Shown: piece by piece, positions 55,116 through 62,709 of the stretch
Layout of the letters: every line of letters begins with the position of its first letter
Position numbering within the stretch: position 1 is the stretch's first letter
Source: Winogradskyella sediminis
Lineage (GTDB): Bacteria; Bacteroidota; Bacteroidia; Flavobacteriales; Flavobacteriaceae
Length of the DNA stretch: 64,000 nt
Reading direction: 5' to 3'
Assembly (NCBI RefSeq): GCF_003387355.1
Contig: NZ_QUNH01000002.1
Coordinates: forward strand, 1,148,728-1,212,727
The notes under the pieces: generated by a model
The model's database searches: none
Told to the model about the DNA's origin: nothing
Seen by the model: only the letters and a program-made list of their open reading frames with translations
Position numbers and translations under genes: made by a program

Positions 55116-55433
55116 TTATTTTTTTCGTTCTATTTTTATTGGGTTTTGGCGAGTATCAAAAACATCATTTATTTCAATTCTGTTCTCGTCCTTGTTAATC
55201 CAATAAATGACTTTATAGTTTTTATAGACAAGATATCTAAAACCTTGACTTCTATTTTTTAGAAGCTCTTCGGCTTGTCCAATTTTCGGTTGCCTTTGTA
55301 ATTTTAAAGTTTCGTTATAAATACCGTTAACTAGTTTTTTTGCTATTCGAATTCCTGCTTTTTCCCGATGGTATTGATAAATTTTTTCTAATTCTTTTTG
55401 AGAAAAATCAGTCCAAAATAATTTTAATTCCAT
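55116..55433 (-). CDS. Type II toxin, RelE/ParE family
   Basis: 105 residues: MELKLFWTDFSQKELEKIYQYHREKAG, then LLKNRSQGFRYLVYKNYKVIYWIN and FDTRQNP, the ParE/RelE fold pattern. ParE toxins block gyrase and RelE toxins cleave mRNA; sequence alone does not decide. The start overlaps the antitoxin gene by 10 bases, typical for TA pairs. It is carried in a cassette, a context where TA pairs are known to stabilise integron arrays. Confidence 0.9.
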   Translation of the reverse strand: MELKLFWTDFSQKELEKIYQYHREKAGIRIAKKLVNGIYNETLKLQRQPKIGQAEELLKNRSQGFRYLVYKNYKVIYWINKDENRIEINDVFDTRQNPIKIERKK

Positions 55434-55666
55434 TTATCCATCTTGGCTTTTAATTCGCTAGATTCTATTAATCGACCATTTCTTGAATCTTCCATAGATT
55501 TGTCAATTCGAGAATTAAATTCCTCAATTGTCATTGGTTTAAAATCACCATTATCAATATTCTTGTTTTCTTTTCTAAGGATTTTTTCAAGTCGTGAAAT
55601 AACATCTTCACTTTGAATCTTTAAAAACTCTTGAATAAGTTCCAGTTTTCTTGTTTGTAAATCCAT
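55424..55666 (-). CDS. Antitoxin of the RelE/ParE pair
   Basis: 80 residues: an N-terminal helical segment (LELIQEFLKIQSEDVISRLEKILRKEN) and a C-terminal toxin-binding tail (MTIEEFNSRIDKSMEDSRNGRLIES). This is the usual Bacteroidota antitoxin pattern beside ParE-type toxins. It is first in the pair and overlaps the toxin. A perfect -7 element (55683-55690) lies 16 bases upstream, so the cassette carries its own promoter. Confidence 0.85.
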   Translation of the reverse strand: MDLQTRKLELIQEFLKIQSEDVISRLEKILRKENKNIDNGDFKPMTIEEFNSRIDKSMEDSRNGRLIESSELKAKMDKWN

Positions 55667-55682
55667 TTTATTAGCTTTTTAT

Positions 55683-55690
55683 CAAAGATA
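55683..55690 (-). promoter_or_regulatory. -7 element (TATCTTTG) of the toxin-antitoxin cassette
   Basis: A perfect minus-strand TAnnTTTG, 16 bases before the antitoxin ATG and inside the cassette, so the pair need not rely on an outside promoter. Confidence 0.55.
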
Positions 55691-55750
55691 CAAAATTATC
55701 AATTTAAACTTCTAATTTTCTTGATTTCACGAATTTTACAGCTTGTTGCC

Positions 55751-55874
55751 AACGGTTTAGTATATGGTTTGTTGCGTGATCAAGTTACTAAGTTAGTAAA
55801 TAAAAATCGAATAGAAAGTCCGCGAGGACTTTCGTAAGCAGGCTAGAACCTAGCAATAAATTATATACATTGTT
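55751..55874. repeat. attC-like repeat R2
   Basis: 124 bp. Its arms differ from R1 in compensating ways (GTATATGG... with ...TTATATAC), and the central stem is GAAAGTCC/GGACTTTC instead of GAATATTCC/GGAATATTC. Confidence 0.85.
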
Positions 55875-55922
55875 ACCCAACGTTTTTTTATTCAGATTTA
55901 GTTATTCAATATTTTTATAAAC

Positions 55923-55953
55923 AAAAAAAGCAACTCATTGAGTTGCTTTTTTT
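55923..55953 (-). terminator. Strong terminator inside the membrane-protein cassette
   Basis: 14-bp perfect stem (GCAACTC core plus A/T extension) with a 3-base loop and T run. On the minus strand it ends a short transcript starting near 56068. Confidence 0.8.
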
Positions 55954-55969
55954 GTTTATGTGGTTTAAC

Positions 55970-56011
55970 TTAAATTAAATCTTCTTCTCCGAATTTGATT
56001 AATGTTTTCAT
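55970..56011 (-). CDS. Possible 13-codon peptide gene
   Basis: ATG at 56011 encodes MKTLIKFGEEDLI and stop. It is preceded by a consensus promoter (56075-56082 with a TTG about 22 bases further) and followed 17 bases later by a strong terminator, giving a transcript of about 125 bases. Either a tiny peptide or a small RNA is possible. I recognise no family. Confidence 0.35.
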   Translation of the reverse strand: MKTLIKFGEEDLI

Positions 56012-56074
56012 ATTATAATAGTTTTTATTATTTGCTCTAATTTAAAGCAATATATGTACTTTATTTAAGAACAA

Positions 56075-56082
56075 CAAAGTTA
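56075..56082 (-). promoter_or_regulatory. -7 element (TAACTTTG) for a short transcript
   Basis: A perfect minus-strand TAnnTTTG with a TTG 22 bases upstream, just after the stop of the membrane-protein gene. It would drive the short transcript that ends at 55940. Confidence 0.5.
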
Positions 56083-56093
56083 TTAACAATAAT

Positions 56094-57032
56094 TTATTTT
56101 ATTCCAAAAGTTATGCCAAATCCTTGATATGGCAAAATTAAACCTTTTTTATGAATTCTGCTAATAGTTCTTTCGTGGTCAATATGTTTTCTTTCAAATT
56201 TATTCACTAGTCCAATATTGAAGAAAGATACCATCATATTTTTAGGGTATGTAATACTTACATCCATTTCTTTAGTTATAGAATTTACTCTCAATAATTT
56301 ATAGTTGTCTTCATTTATGCAATATTCACGCCTTTCTTTTGTTTCTACAAGAAATTTTTTCTTATTCGGTACAACAATAGAAAATTTCATTTTCTTTTCA
56401 AACTCATCTTCTGTGATTTCAGGTTTAGTTTTGTCAAGAACATTTTCTCCATCAATTTTATAATATAAACGTTCATTAACTAGATTTTCTAACCCAGGAA
56501 TTTTATCTATTGTAAAAACGCTTTCAAGTTTAGCTTCATTCTCTCCTTTTTCTAGAACAACTTCAAAACTATAAGTTTGAGTAAATTTAATTATGTTGTC
56601 TTTTGTTAACTCATCAATTTTCAAAGTATATCTAAAGTCTTGATAATAATATTTATGCTTAATAGGCAAATAAGAGTTTAAAATTATTTCATCTAATTCA
56701 TCACTTATTTCTGGAAATTTTTTATCGTAAACGCTTTTTGATACTTTTTTCCATAATTTAGGAAGGTCATTCCTGTTTTCTATAAACTTTGTTCCTAAAA
56801 CAATCTTTTCTATTTCTTTTTTAAAAATCCCAGTAAATTGCAATGACTTAAGGACTGAGGCGAAAACACCTGAAGAAAGAACAGATAATCCTATTTTTTC
56901 TAATATATCTTGAATATACTCGTTAAAAACAGTCCAAGATGAAGCATACAAAATAAGCATACCAATTATTAATAATATCCAAAATAGATTTCTGTAAACT
57001 TTATCTTTAAAACTTTCCTTTTTTTTGCTCAT
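56094..57032 (-). CDS. Unknown membrane protein (cassette gene)
   Basis: 312 residues. Two N-terminal membrane helices (about 13-31 and 45-62) are followed by a ~240-residue soluble domain rich in strands (YYYQDFRYTLKIDELTKDNIIKF, EAKLESVFTIDKIPG, FVVPNKKKF-like) ending GLILPYQGFGITFGIK. I do not recognise the domain. It is likely an inner-membrane protein with a cytosolic sensor or effector domain. Several cassette-borne proteins in defence systems have this layout, but nothing here proves such a role. It has its own -7 element at 57061-57068. Confidence 0.75.
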   Translation of the reverse strand: MSKKKESFKDKVYRNLFWILLIIGMLILYASSWTVFNEYIQDILEKIGLSVLSSGVFASVLKSLQFTGIFKKEIEKIVLGTKFIENRNDLPKLWKKVSKSVYDKKFPEISDELDEIILNSYLPIKHKYYYQDFRYTLKIDELTKDNIIKFTQTYSFEVVLEKGENEAKLESVFTIDKIPGLENLVNERLYYKIDGENVLDKTKPEITEDEFEKKMKFSIVVPNKKKFLVETKERREYCINEDNYKLLRVNSITKEMDVSITYPKNMMVSFFNIGLVNKFERKHIDHERTISRIHKKGLILPYQGFGITFGIK

Positions 57033-57060
57033 TTATATTTTTTCAAATTCTAACTAACAT

Positions 57061-57068
57061 CAAATTTA
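57061..57068 (-). promoter_or_regulatory. -7 element (TAAATTTG) of the membrane-protein cassette gene
   Basis: A perfect minus-strand TAnnTTTG, 28 bases before the ATG at 57032. A TTG lies about 15 bases further, closer than usual. Confidence 0.45.
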
Positions 57069-57142
57069 CTATAATTTTTTACACAAATTTTTATTTGTTT
57101 GTTTAAAAAGTTAATTGTTTTCTCATTTTAGGAATGTTGGGT

Positions 57143-57268
57143 AACGTTGTTGTATAAGGAAAGTTGCGGTTTTGTCAGCGAGGAATTTCCGAAGGAAATT
57201 CAGAAGTTGATAAAAATGCAACTACCTTTAGTTAAGCACTAATTTAGCAATTTTTTTTATACGGTGTT
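57143..57268. repeat. attC-like repeat R3 (rearranged middle)
   Basis: 126 bp. The 16-bp outer stem is complete (GTATAAGG... with ...TTTTATAC), but the middle differs: the central stem GAATTTCC/GGAAATTC comes before, not after, the TTAAGCACTAATTTAGCAA segment that precedes it in R1 and R5-R9. Confidence 0.8.
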
Positions 57269-57289
57269 GTAAGCCGTTTTTTATTCAGT

Positions 57290-57916
57290 TTATGATTTGA
57301 AATTTCTCCAAATTTCGTGTAATTCATCAACTTCTTTTTCAGTCATATATTTATTAAAAAGTCTACAGTTTGTAAAATAAGCCATACATTCTCCAAACTT
57401 CAAATAATGACTTTTTGGAATTACTTTTTTCGCTAAACACTTTTTTAATATTCCTATTCGTTTATTTTCGTCTTCGGCAATTATTTTTTCGATTTTCTCA
57501 ATTTCAGTTTTCGAAAACTTATCGTTAATAGACTTGATTTTTTTTAGTTCGTTCCAATATTTTCTTGCTTCAATTCCTTGTTCAACGTTACGAAACCTAT
57601 TTTTGTCTAAAGCGAATTTCAATGGCTCTTTTCGTTTAATATTTAATTTTTCGTTTAGAATTTCAGTCCAAAATTTTTCAGTTTCCAAACTTATAGTTTC
57701 ATTCCAGTAAATCAAAAGTTCTTTTTCCAATGATTTAATTTGATACGAATTTAATTTCCCAATTTTAGATTCGTCAGATAAACAGTCTTTAGTGAATTTC
57801 GATAGTTCAAGAAAATAGGGTTTTGTTTCGTTGTCAATTTCAGTTGATTTACGAACAATTCTTTCGTGGATTTCAACTGTTTTTAAAATCTTTTCAATGT
57901 TTTCGATTTTGGTCAA
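57290..57916 (-). CDS. Unknown helical protein (cassette gene)
   Basis: 208 residues from TTG 57916; no ATG is available between the cassette start and the conserved-looking body. Almost wholly alpha-helical, rich in Lys and Glu, with ELSKFTKDCLSDESKIGKL, FWTEILNEKLN and a C-terminal LKFGECMAYFTNCRLFNKYMTEKEVDELHEIW containing Cys pairs. No signal peptide or membrane helix. I do not recognise a family. Confidence 0.7.
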   Translation of the reverse strand: MTKIENIEKILKTVEIHERIVRKSTEIDNETKPYFLELSKFTKDCLSDESKIGKLNSYQIKSLEKELLIYWNETISLETEKFWTEILNEKLNIKRKEPLKFALDKNRFRNVEQGIEARKYWNELKKIKSINDKFSKTEIEKIEKIIAEDENKRIGILKKCLAKKVIPKSHYLKFGECMAYFTNCRLFNKYMTEKEVDELHEIWRNFKS

Positions 57917-57945
57917 TTCGTTCCGGTTTTTCTCAAATGGCTTAC

Positions 57946-57961
57946 AACGGTTCTGTATATG
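57946..57961. repeat. attC-like repeat R4, cut off by IS copy 2
   Basis: Only the first 16 bases (AAC, 6-base spacer, GTATATG) remain before the IS left end at 57962. The rest, and most of the following cassette, are missing. Confidence 0.75.
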
Positions 57962-58010
57962 TGTATTATACTGAAATAGGTTGACTCTTTTTGGTTACAA
58001 TTTTGTGTTC

Positions 58011-58793
58011 TTAAATCGTGAGTTCAGGTAAATTTACATTATTTTTTCGATAGGACTTGTATTTGATATTTGGATTTGAATGTACTTCGGCTGGTTTCCT
58101 CAAATCCAGACTAAAATGTGTTCTCAGATTATTGTAAATATAAACAGCTTGTTGGGTTAATTTTTGAGCTAGTTCTGTGCTTTTAATGGTTTGTTTTAGA
58201 CCATATTCATATTTAAGTGTTCTATTGATCCTCTCTGCTACTGCGTTTTCATACGGGTCGTATTGCTCAGTCATACTCATTACAATACCATTTTCTTCAG
58301 CGAACTTCGTATACTTAGGATTACAGTATTGAAAGCCTCTATCGGAATGATGAATGAGTTTTTGATTGGGATATTTTCTATTTTTAATAGCCATAGCAAG
58401 AGCCTTACTACAAAGTGAAGTTCTCATATGGTTCTCCAGGTTATAGCCCATGATTTGCTTAGAATAGGCATCTGTGACTAGTGCTAGGTAGTTATGGCCG
58501 TATTGTGTTTTAATGTAAGTAATATCGCTCACCCAGAGTTGTTCTGGTCGGTTAGGGACGTGGTTTTTGATCAGGTTTTTATATTTTTTATACATATGGT
58601 TTGAGTTGGTGGTCGTGATGTAATTTTTAGTTTTTGGAACCAAAAGATTGTTTAGCCTAAGAAACCGATAGAATTTGTCTCTACCTATCTTAATATCAGC
58701 GTCTATAAAGTTTTGTTTTAGTTCACTATATAACTTGGTTCCACCAGTTTTAGAGCCTACTTTTTTACGGTAGTCTTTCACCATTTTGATCAT
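58011..58793 (-). CDS. IS3-family transposase OrfB (DDE integrase core)
   Basis: 260 residues from ATG 58793, though the true product is probably an OrfAB fusion, since the frame is open further upstream (GCFGISKQAFYKRLKAQ). Domain order: an HTH_21-like region, then the rve integrase core with Asp in WVSDITY, Asp in HHSDRGFQYC and Glu in AVAERINRTLKYEYG. It catalyses cut-and-copy transposition. All catalytic residues are present. Confidence 0.94.
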   Translation of the reverse strand: MIKMVKDYRKKVGSKTGGTKLYSELKQNFIDADIKIGRDKFYRFLRLNNLLVPKTKNYITTTNSNHMYKKYKNLIKNHVPNRPEQLWVSDITYIKTQYGHNYLALVTDAYSKQIMGYNLENHMRTSLCSKALAMAIKNRKYPNQKLIHHSDRGFQYCNPKYTKFAEENGIVMSMTEQYDPYENAVAERINRTLKYEYGLKQTIKSTELAQKLTQQAVYIYNNLRTHFSLDLRKPAEVHSNPNIKYKSYRKNNVNLPELTI

Positions 58794-58804
58794 TTTTTGA
58801 TGAT

Positions 58805-59263
58805 CTATTTCTTTTTTCTTTTGGGCTTTGAGTCTTTTGTAAAAGGCTTGTTTGCTGATCCCAAAACATCCATAGAGCCATTTTCTTTTATAATTGCCTT
58901 TTTCTTTCGCTCTATCTCTTTTGCTAATGTTTCGGGTAATGACTTTTTTGACATATCAACTCCTGTAGTAAGTTCCATATCAGCGATAATGTCTTGTTGA
59001 AAGTCTTTCTGAAACTCTAATTCTTCAATTTTTTCCCTTAACTTTTTTATCTCATCGTTTTTACTCATACCAGTATTTTGTTGCACTAAGGTACTGTATT
59101 TTCTTAACCAATAGGAAATTGTTGTTCTGGGAACATCGTATTTTTTGGAAGCTTGATTGTTGGAAATGTGTCCAGTTAGGATTTTGTCAACGACTAAAAG
59201 TTTAGTCTCTAGTGTTGCTTTTTGATAGTTTTTTTTTCGCCAGTGTTCATTTTGTGTTTTCAT
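58805..59263 (-). CDS. IS3-family OrfA (HTH protein)
   Basis: 152 residues. An N-terminal HTH_Tnp_1-type region (KKYDVPRTTISYWLRKYS), a leucine-zipper-like coiled coil (IKKLREKIEELEFQKDFQQDIIADME) and a basic tail (PKRKKK). It overlaps the upstream extension of OrfB. A slippery A-AAA-AAG heptamer (58811-58817 on the complement) lies in the last codons in the right phase for -1 frameshifting into OrfB. Confidence 0.93.
   Translation of the reverse strand: MKTQNEHWRKKNYQKATLETKLLVVDKILTGHISNNQASKKYDVPRTTISYWLRKYSTLVQQNTGMSKNDEIKKLREKIEELEFQKDFQQDIIADMELTTGVDMSKKSLPETLAKEIERKKKAIIKENGSMDVLGSANKPFTKDSKPKRKKK
58811..58817 (-). promoter_or_regulatory. Programmed -1 frameshift heptamer A-AAA-AAG
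   Basis: In the OrfA frame the codons are AGA AAA AAG, so the heptamer is correctly phased. A -1 slip enters the OrfB frame. This is the usual route to IS3-family OrfAB transposase. Confidence 0.7.
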
Positions 59264-59334
59264 AAGTGACTGTAATTAAATGATTAATTTTTAGTCAACC
59301 TATTTCAGGAAAGTGCATTGGTCAACTTGCGTAC

Positions 59335-59461
59335 AACGTGTTTGTGTATGATTAGTTGCGTGGTTCAGCAACTAATTTAGCAAACTTTTACGAACCCGTG
59401 AAAATTCCGCAGGAATTTTCGCAAGTAGTGAAGAACAAAGCAATTAATTATACACGGTGTT
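59335..59461. repeat. attC-like repeat R5
   Basis: 127 bp. 16-bp outer stem complete, with G.T at stem positions 7 and 12 on the plus strand. Central stem GAAAATTCC/GGAATTTTC. Preceded by 17 bases of a lost cassette whose end (GTTGTACGCA then A) obeys the cassette rule. Confidence 0.87.
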
Positions 59462-60350
59462 CTACGCAGTTTTTATTCAGTTCGTTATAATATTTATTCC
59501 TATTCGCATTGTCTGGAAGTCCAGCAACTTGCCCATCTCCTAATTCCATTATTATCCAACCTCCATTTTTCTTTTTCGCAACGTCCATTGTAAAGAAATT
59601 GCTTTCTATGTTCTCTGTAATATTTTGGAAGAAATCAATATCAGTTTTTTCAGAATCATAATTTCCCTCGTCCCAATAATTGAAAATTTGAACAACTTTC
59701 TTATTTAAGAAAATAATTCTAAATTCTTTAGTTAATGGCATTTTGCTTTTAGAGTGTTCAGTTAGAAACTCTAATTCTATAAACTCTCGGAAAACAATTC
59801 CCTCGTTCAAATAATCTCCTCGTAATTCAATAAATCGATTGACTATTTCCAAAACTTTAATTTTGTCAGATGCGTTTGGAATAAAACAAGCGTCATTCCA
59901 ATTATGCTTTTCCGATTTCACATAATCTTTCACAATAATCGGCTTATCTCCAAATTCACTTGATAACTCTAAAATACTGTTTTTGGAAATGTCTTTAGTC
60001 CAATTGGATTTTGGTGTTTCTTTAATTATTTTGTCATAGGATTCTGGTAAGTAATGGCAATGTTTGTATTCTGTTGGATTGTTAATCAACTGAATATTCT
60101 TTTTTAGAAGTCCATTGTAAAACTGTTCATAAATTTTCGGTGTCATCATCCAACCTCGATAAATCCCTAATTCAATTTTTTCGCAAGTTTTAATGAATTT
60201 CAGTGCATTATTTATATTTCCATCTTCTATTTCCTCAAAGCTGAATATTTCAGTTTCAAATCCGTTTTCTTTCGCAGAATTAAATTCAGATTCATAGTCA
60301 GGTTCGACTATTTTATTATCAATTACGCTGTCGTTAAATATGATTTTCAT
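59448..60350 (-). CDS. ATP-grasp domain protein (cassette gene)
   Basis: 300 residues from ATG 60350; a longer open frame to 60407 reads through the repeat and is not used. KPIIVKDYVKSEKHNWNDACFIPN holds the phosphate-binding Lys of ATP-grasp enzymes, GIVFREFIELEFL the hinge, and GGWIIMELGDGQVAGLPD the metal-binding Glu and Asp/Asn. It probably makes an amide or peptide bond using ATP, as in DUF4343-like proteins; the substrate is unknown. The last residues (HRV) and stop lie in repeat R5. Confidence 0.85.
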   Translation of the reverse strand: MKIIFNDSVIDNKIVEPDYESEFNSAKENGFETEIFSFEEIEDGNINNALKFIKTCEKIELGIYRGWMMTPKIYEQFYNGLLKKNIQLINNPTEYKHCHYLPESYDKIIKETPKSNWTKDISKNSILELSSEFGDKPIIVKDYVKSEKHNWNDACFIPNASDKIKVLEIVNRFIELRGDYLNEGIVFREFIELEFLTEHSKSKMPLTKEFRIIFLNKKVVQIFNYWDEGNYDSEKTDIDFFQNITENIESNFFTMDVAKKKNGGWIIMELGDGQVAGLPDNANRNKYYNELNKNCVEHRV

Positions 60351-60370
60351 TGGTCTGGCAAATTGCGTAG

Positions 60371-60497
60371 AACGGTTTTGTGTATGGTTAGTTGCGTGGT
60401 TAAGCAACTAAGTTAGCAAACTTTCACGAACCTGTGAAAATTCCGCAGGAATTTTCGCAAGTAGAGAAGAACAAAGCAATTAATTATACACGGTGTT
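60371..60497. repeat. attC-like repeat R6
   Basis: 127 bp, very close to R5. Central stem GAAAATTCC/GGAATTTTC. The left spacer is GGTTTT instead of GTGTTT. Confidence 0.87.
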
Positions 60498-61134
60498 GTA
60501 AGTAGTTTTTTTTAATTAATATTATTCCGATTATCAATCCAATAATTCCAATTAAAATCAAAAGTTCTGTTTTAAAATTTGATATTGTCTTTTGAAAGTC
60601 AGACTTTCCAATCAGTTGTTTTATTTCCGAGTTTTTAGGTAATGAAATTTGATTAAAGAAAAAATTAGAATCTTTAATGTCAGATTCGTTTTTAGAGATG
60701 CAATTAAACAAGAACAGGTTATTGTTTAAGAGATAAACTTCAGATTCATATAATCGGTTTCCATTGCTGTCAGTTAAAGTCACTTTTTGTCCTTTAAATC
60801 CGTTATTCTCAATATCTTGTTTTTTTACAACTGTATTTGGATAGTTTTTTGAAACGTTCGGCATAGCCTCATCGTAAATGCTTTTCAAGTCAGCGATTGA
60901 ATTCGGAAGACTTGAGTCAGAAATCAGTATTTTATTTCCGCTATATACGATTCCATTTTTTTCCGCTGACAGTTCGTACATTTTTATTCCATCTTGTTCA
61001 GAATCGAATAAACTTGCGTTTTCGGCTGGTAATTTAAATCTTATGAGAGAATCTAATTCAAAATCGAACCATTGTTCATTTTGAGAATATGATTGAAATG
61101 AAATCAGGATTAAAATCCAATAAATATTTTTCAA
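60484..61134 (-). CDS. Secreted or membrane-anchored unknown protein (cassette gene)
   Basis: 216 residues from TTG 61134. A signal peptide (MKNIYWILILISFQSYSQ) is followed by a ~160-residue extracytoplasmic domain (FDFELDSLIRFKLPAEN, NGFKGQKVTLTDSNGN) and a C-terminal membrane helix (about 190-207, LLILIGIIGLIIGIILI) with a short basic tail. It should face the periplasm. The last three residues (HRV) and the stop are read from repeat R6. No family recognised. Confidence 0.78.
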   Translation of the reverse strand: MKNIYWILILISFQSYSQNEQWFDFELDSLIRFKLPAENASLFDSEQDGIKMYELSAEKNGIVYSGNKILISDSSLPNSIADLKSIYDEAMPNVSKNYPNTVVKKQDIENNGFKGQKVTLTDSNGNRLYESEVYLLNNNLFLFNCISKNESDIKDSNFFFNQISLPKNSEIKQLIGKSDFQKTISNFKTELLILIGIIGLIIGIILIKKNYLQHRV

Positions 61135-61160
61135 ATTCGAGGTTTTTTTAAATTACTTAC

Positions 61161-61284
61161 AACGTGTTTGTGTAAGATTAGTTGCGTGTTTAAGTAACTA
61201 ATTTAGCAAATAAAAACCGAATAGAATATTCCGCAGGAATATTCGTAAGTAGGCTAGAACTAGCAATTAATTTTACACGTTGTT
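61161..61284. repeat. attC-like repeat R7
   Basis: 124 bp. The outer stem has a compensated change relative to R5 (GTGTAAG with TTTTACAC). Central stem GAATATTCC/GGAATATTC. Confidence 0.87.
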
Positions 61285-61309
61285 GTAAGCAGTTTTTATT
61301 CCGCTATTG

Positions 61310-61864
61310 TTATTTTATAAATGCTATTCTTTCAAAATTATTATGACTGTGATTGAATTTCAGAGCTTTAAATTCGGAATCATAATAAAAGCTATGAGTT
61401 CTTTCATTTGAGCAATATCTTTTGTCAATCCAAAGCGGTTTTAGATTCAGTTCTGAATTTGCTTTTATATTATTTTCACAATATTCGAAATATACTTCTT
61501 GCAAGCTAAAACTTATTAAACATTCCTCAATTCCAAAATTTAATTTTTTGTAATCAGTAAAGTCACTTTCCGTATATAACCAATGTTCGTTTGAATAAAT
61601 TTTATCACTCTTTCTATTTACAGCTATATTCCAATTTCCAGAATTTTCTGCAATGAAATTGGTCAATTCTAATTCCGTTGAATTTTGACTTATTTCAAAA
61701 TGGTCTTGATTGTTGTTTTTTTCAATTAATGCACCAAAATTCTTGACATAATTAAGTAAAATACTATTCGATTTAGAGATTAAATTCTCGTTCTCTAATC
61801 GAATAAATGGCAATCTCCACTCGTTGAAAAATAAGTTATGTAATTCGTTCAGGTTCTTTATCAC
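61310..61864 (-). CDS. Unknown protein (cassette gene)
   Basis: 184 residues if started at GTG 61864. The open frame continues upstream through repeat R8 to 61990, but that part is a translation of the repeat. The body has NLNELHNLFFNEWRLPFIRLENENLIS, EFISQNSTELELTNFIAEN-like and a C-terminal Tyr/Phe-rich stretch (SFYYDSEFKALKFNHSHNNFERIAFIK). No signal peptide or membrane helix. I do not recognise it. Confidence 0.65.
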   Translation of the reverse strand: MIKNLNELHNLFFNEWRLPFIRLENENLISKSNSILLNYVKNFGALIEKNNNQDHFEISQNSTELELTNFIAENSGNWNIAVNRKSDKIYSNEHWLYTESDFTDYKKLNFGIEECLISFSLQEVYFEYCENNIKANSELNLKPLWIDKRYCSNERTHSFYYDSEFKALKFNHSHNNFERIAFIK

Positions 61865-61887
61865 GATATTTTTGTCAAATTGCTTAC

Positions 61888-62012
61888 AACGTGTATGTGT
61901 ATGATTAGTTGCGTGGTTAAGCACGTAATTTAGCAAATAAAAACCGAATAGAATATTCCGCAGGAATATTCGTAAGTAGGCTAGAACCAAGCAATTAATT
62001 ATACACGTGGTT
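61888..62012. repeat. attC-like repeat R8
   Basis: 125 bp. Outer stem complete; central stem GAATATTCC/GGAATATTC. The local copy of GCAACTAA is altered to GCACGTAA, breaking the internal side hairpin present in R5 but not the outer stem. Confidence 0.86.
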
Positions 62013-62700
62013 ATAAACAGGTTTTTAATTCGGTTAAATTCTTAATCCAATAGCCGTATTCTTGCATTGGTTCTAATGTCATTCTGCAATTTGTCAATTC
62101 AGTTATTTGATAAATATTTTGTTCTCCAATTTCCTCAATTGCAAATATTAAAAAGAAATTACCTTTTAGTTCTTCAATGGACCAATATCCATTCGTATCA
62201 ATTCGACTTTCCAAAAAGCGTTGGTCATTTTTATCTCCAGCCATTGTAGAATAAAAGTGTAGTTCATTTCGAAATTTTAAACTTAAATCCTCATTTATTT
62301 CTTGAAACTCGTTTTTGGTAAGAAATTGTACAATATCATTTTTATCAACTTCTAATTTGTGCTTTAAATTCAAAGGTCTAAAGACGTGAATCATATTCCG
62401 TTCAAAATCTATTTCAATCGAGTCTTTTCCGAAAACCTTAAAGTCAATATTGAGAGAGTCAGCACTAAATAATATTTTTGACTTGGTATAATCAATTTTG
62501 ACCTGTAACATAGAATCAGCTGTTATTTTTCCCATAGCTTGTTTGTCAAAATCTATAATTATTCCTTCATCTCTCGAAGTAGTGAGTTTTCCTTCTTCGA
62601 TAATTCGATTATTATATGACATCCAAATTCCGTCAACTTCTTGGGCTTTGCAAGAAGTTAATCCAATAACTATAAATATTAATTGTAGTACTTTCTTCAA
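62011..62700 (-). CDS. Cassette-borne lipoprotein of unknown function
   Basis: 229 residues from TTG 62700. Signal peptide with lipobox GLTSC (13-17), followed by the common flavobacterial KAQE. The mature part is a lipocalin/META-like beta-rich domain (VDGIWMSYNNRIIEEGKL, SILFSADSLNIDFKVFG-like) ending in an ELTNCRMTLEPMQEYGYW strand. It should be anchored on the periplasmic or outer-membrane side. The stop codon TAA is part of the cassette end sequence. Confidence 0.8.
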   Translation of the reverse strand: MKKVLQLIFIVIGLTSCKAQEVDGIWMSYNNRIIEEGKLTTSRDEGIIIDFDKQAMGKITADSMLQVKIDYTKSKILFSADSLNIDFKVFGKDSIEIDFERNMIHVFRPLNLKHKLEVDKNDIVQFLTKNEFQEINEDLSLKFRNELHFYSTMAGDKNDQRFLESRIDTNGYWSIEELKGNFFLIFAIEEIGEQNIYQITELTNCRMTLEPMQEYGYWIKNLTELKTCL

Positions 62701-62709
62701 CTTGTTTAT

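Larger units (their letters stand above)
57962..59317 (-). mobile_element. Apparently intact IS3-family element, copy 2
   Basis: 1356 bp with imperfect 25-bp terminal inverted repeats sharing CTGAAATAGGTTGACT, starting TG and ending CA. It has two overlapping frames, orfA and orfB, with a frameshift window. The flanks (ATG left, TTG right) are not a duplication. The left flank is a cut repeat and the right flank is a 17-base cassette start, so an adjacent deletion or recombination between two copies has occurred. Confidence 0.92.

Noticed and set aside
60351..60407. N-terminal extension of the ATP-grasp gene (MLNHATNHTQNRS...)
   Set aside because: These residues are a translation of repeat R6, and a similar tail appears upstream of the 61310 gene from R8; the ATG at 60350 is better.
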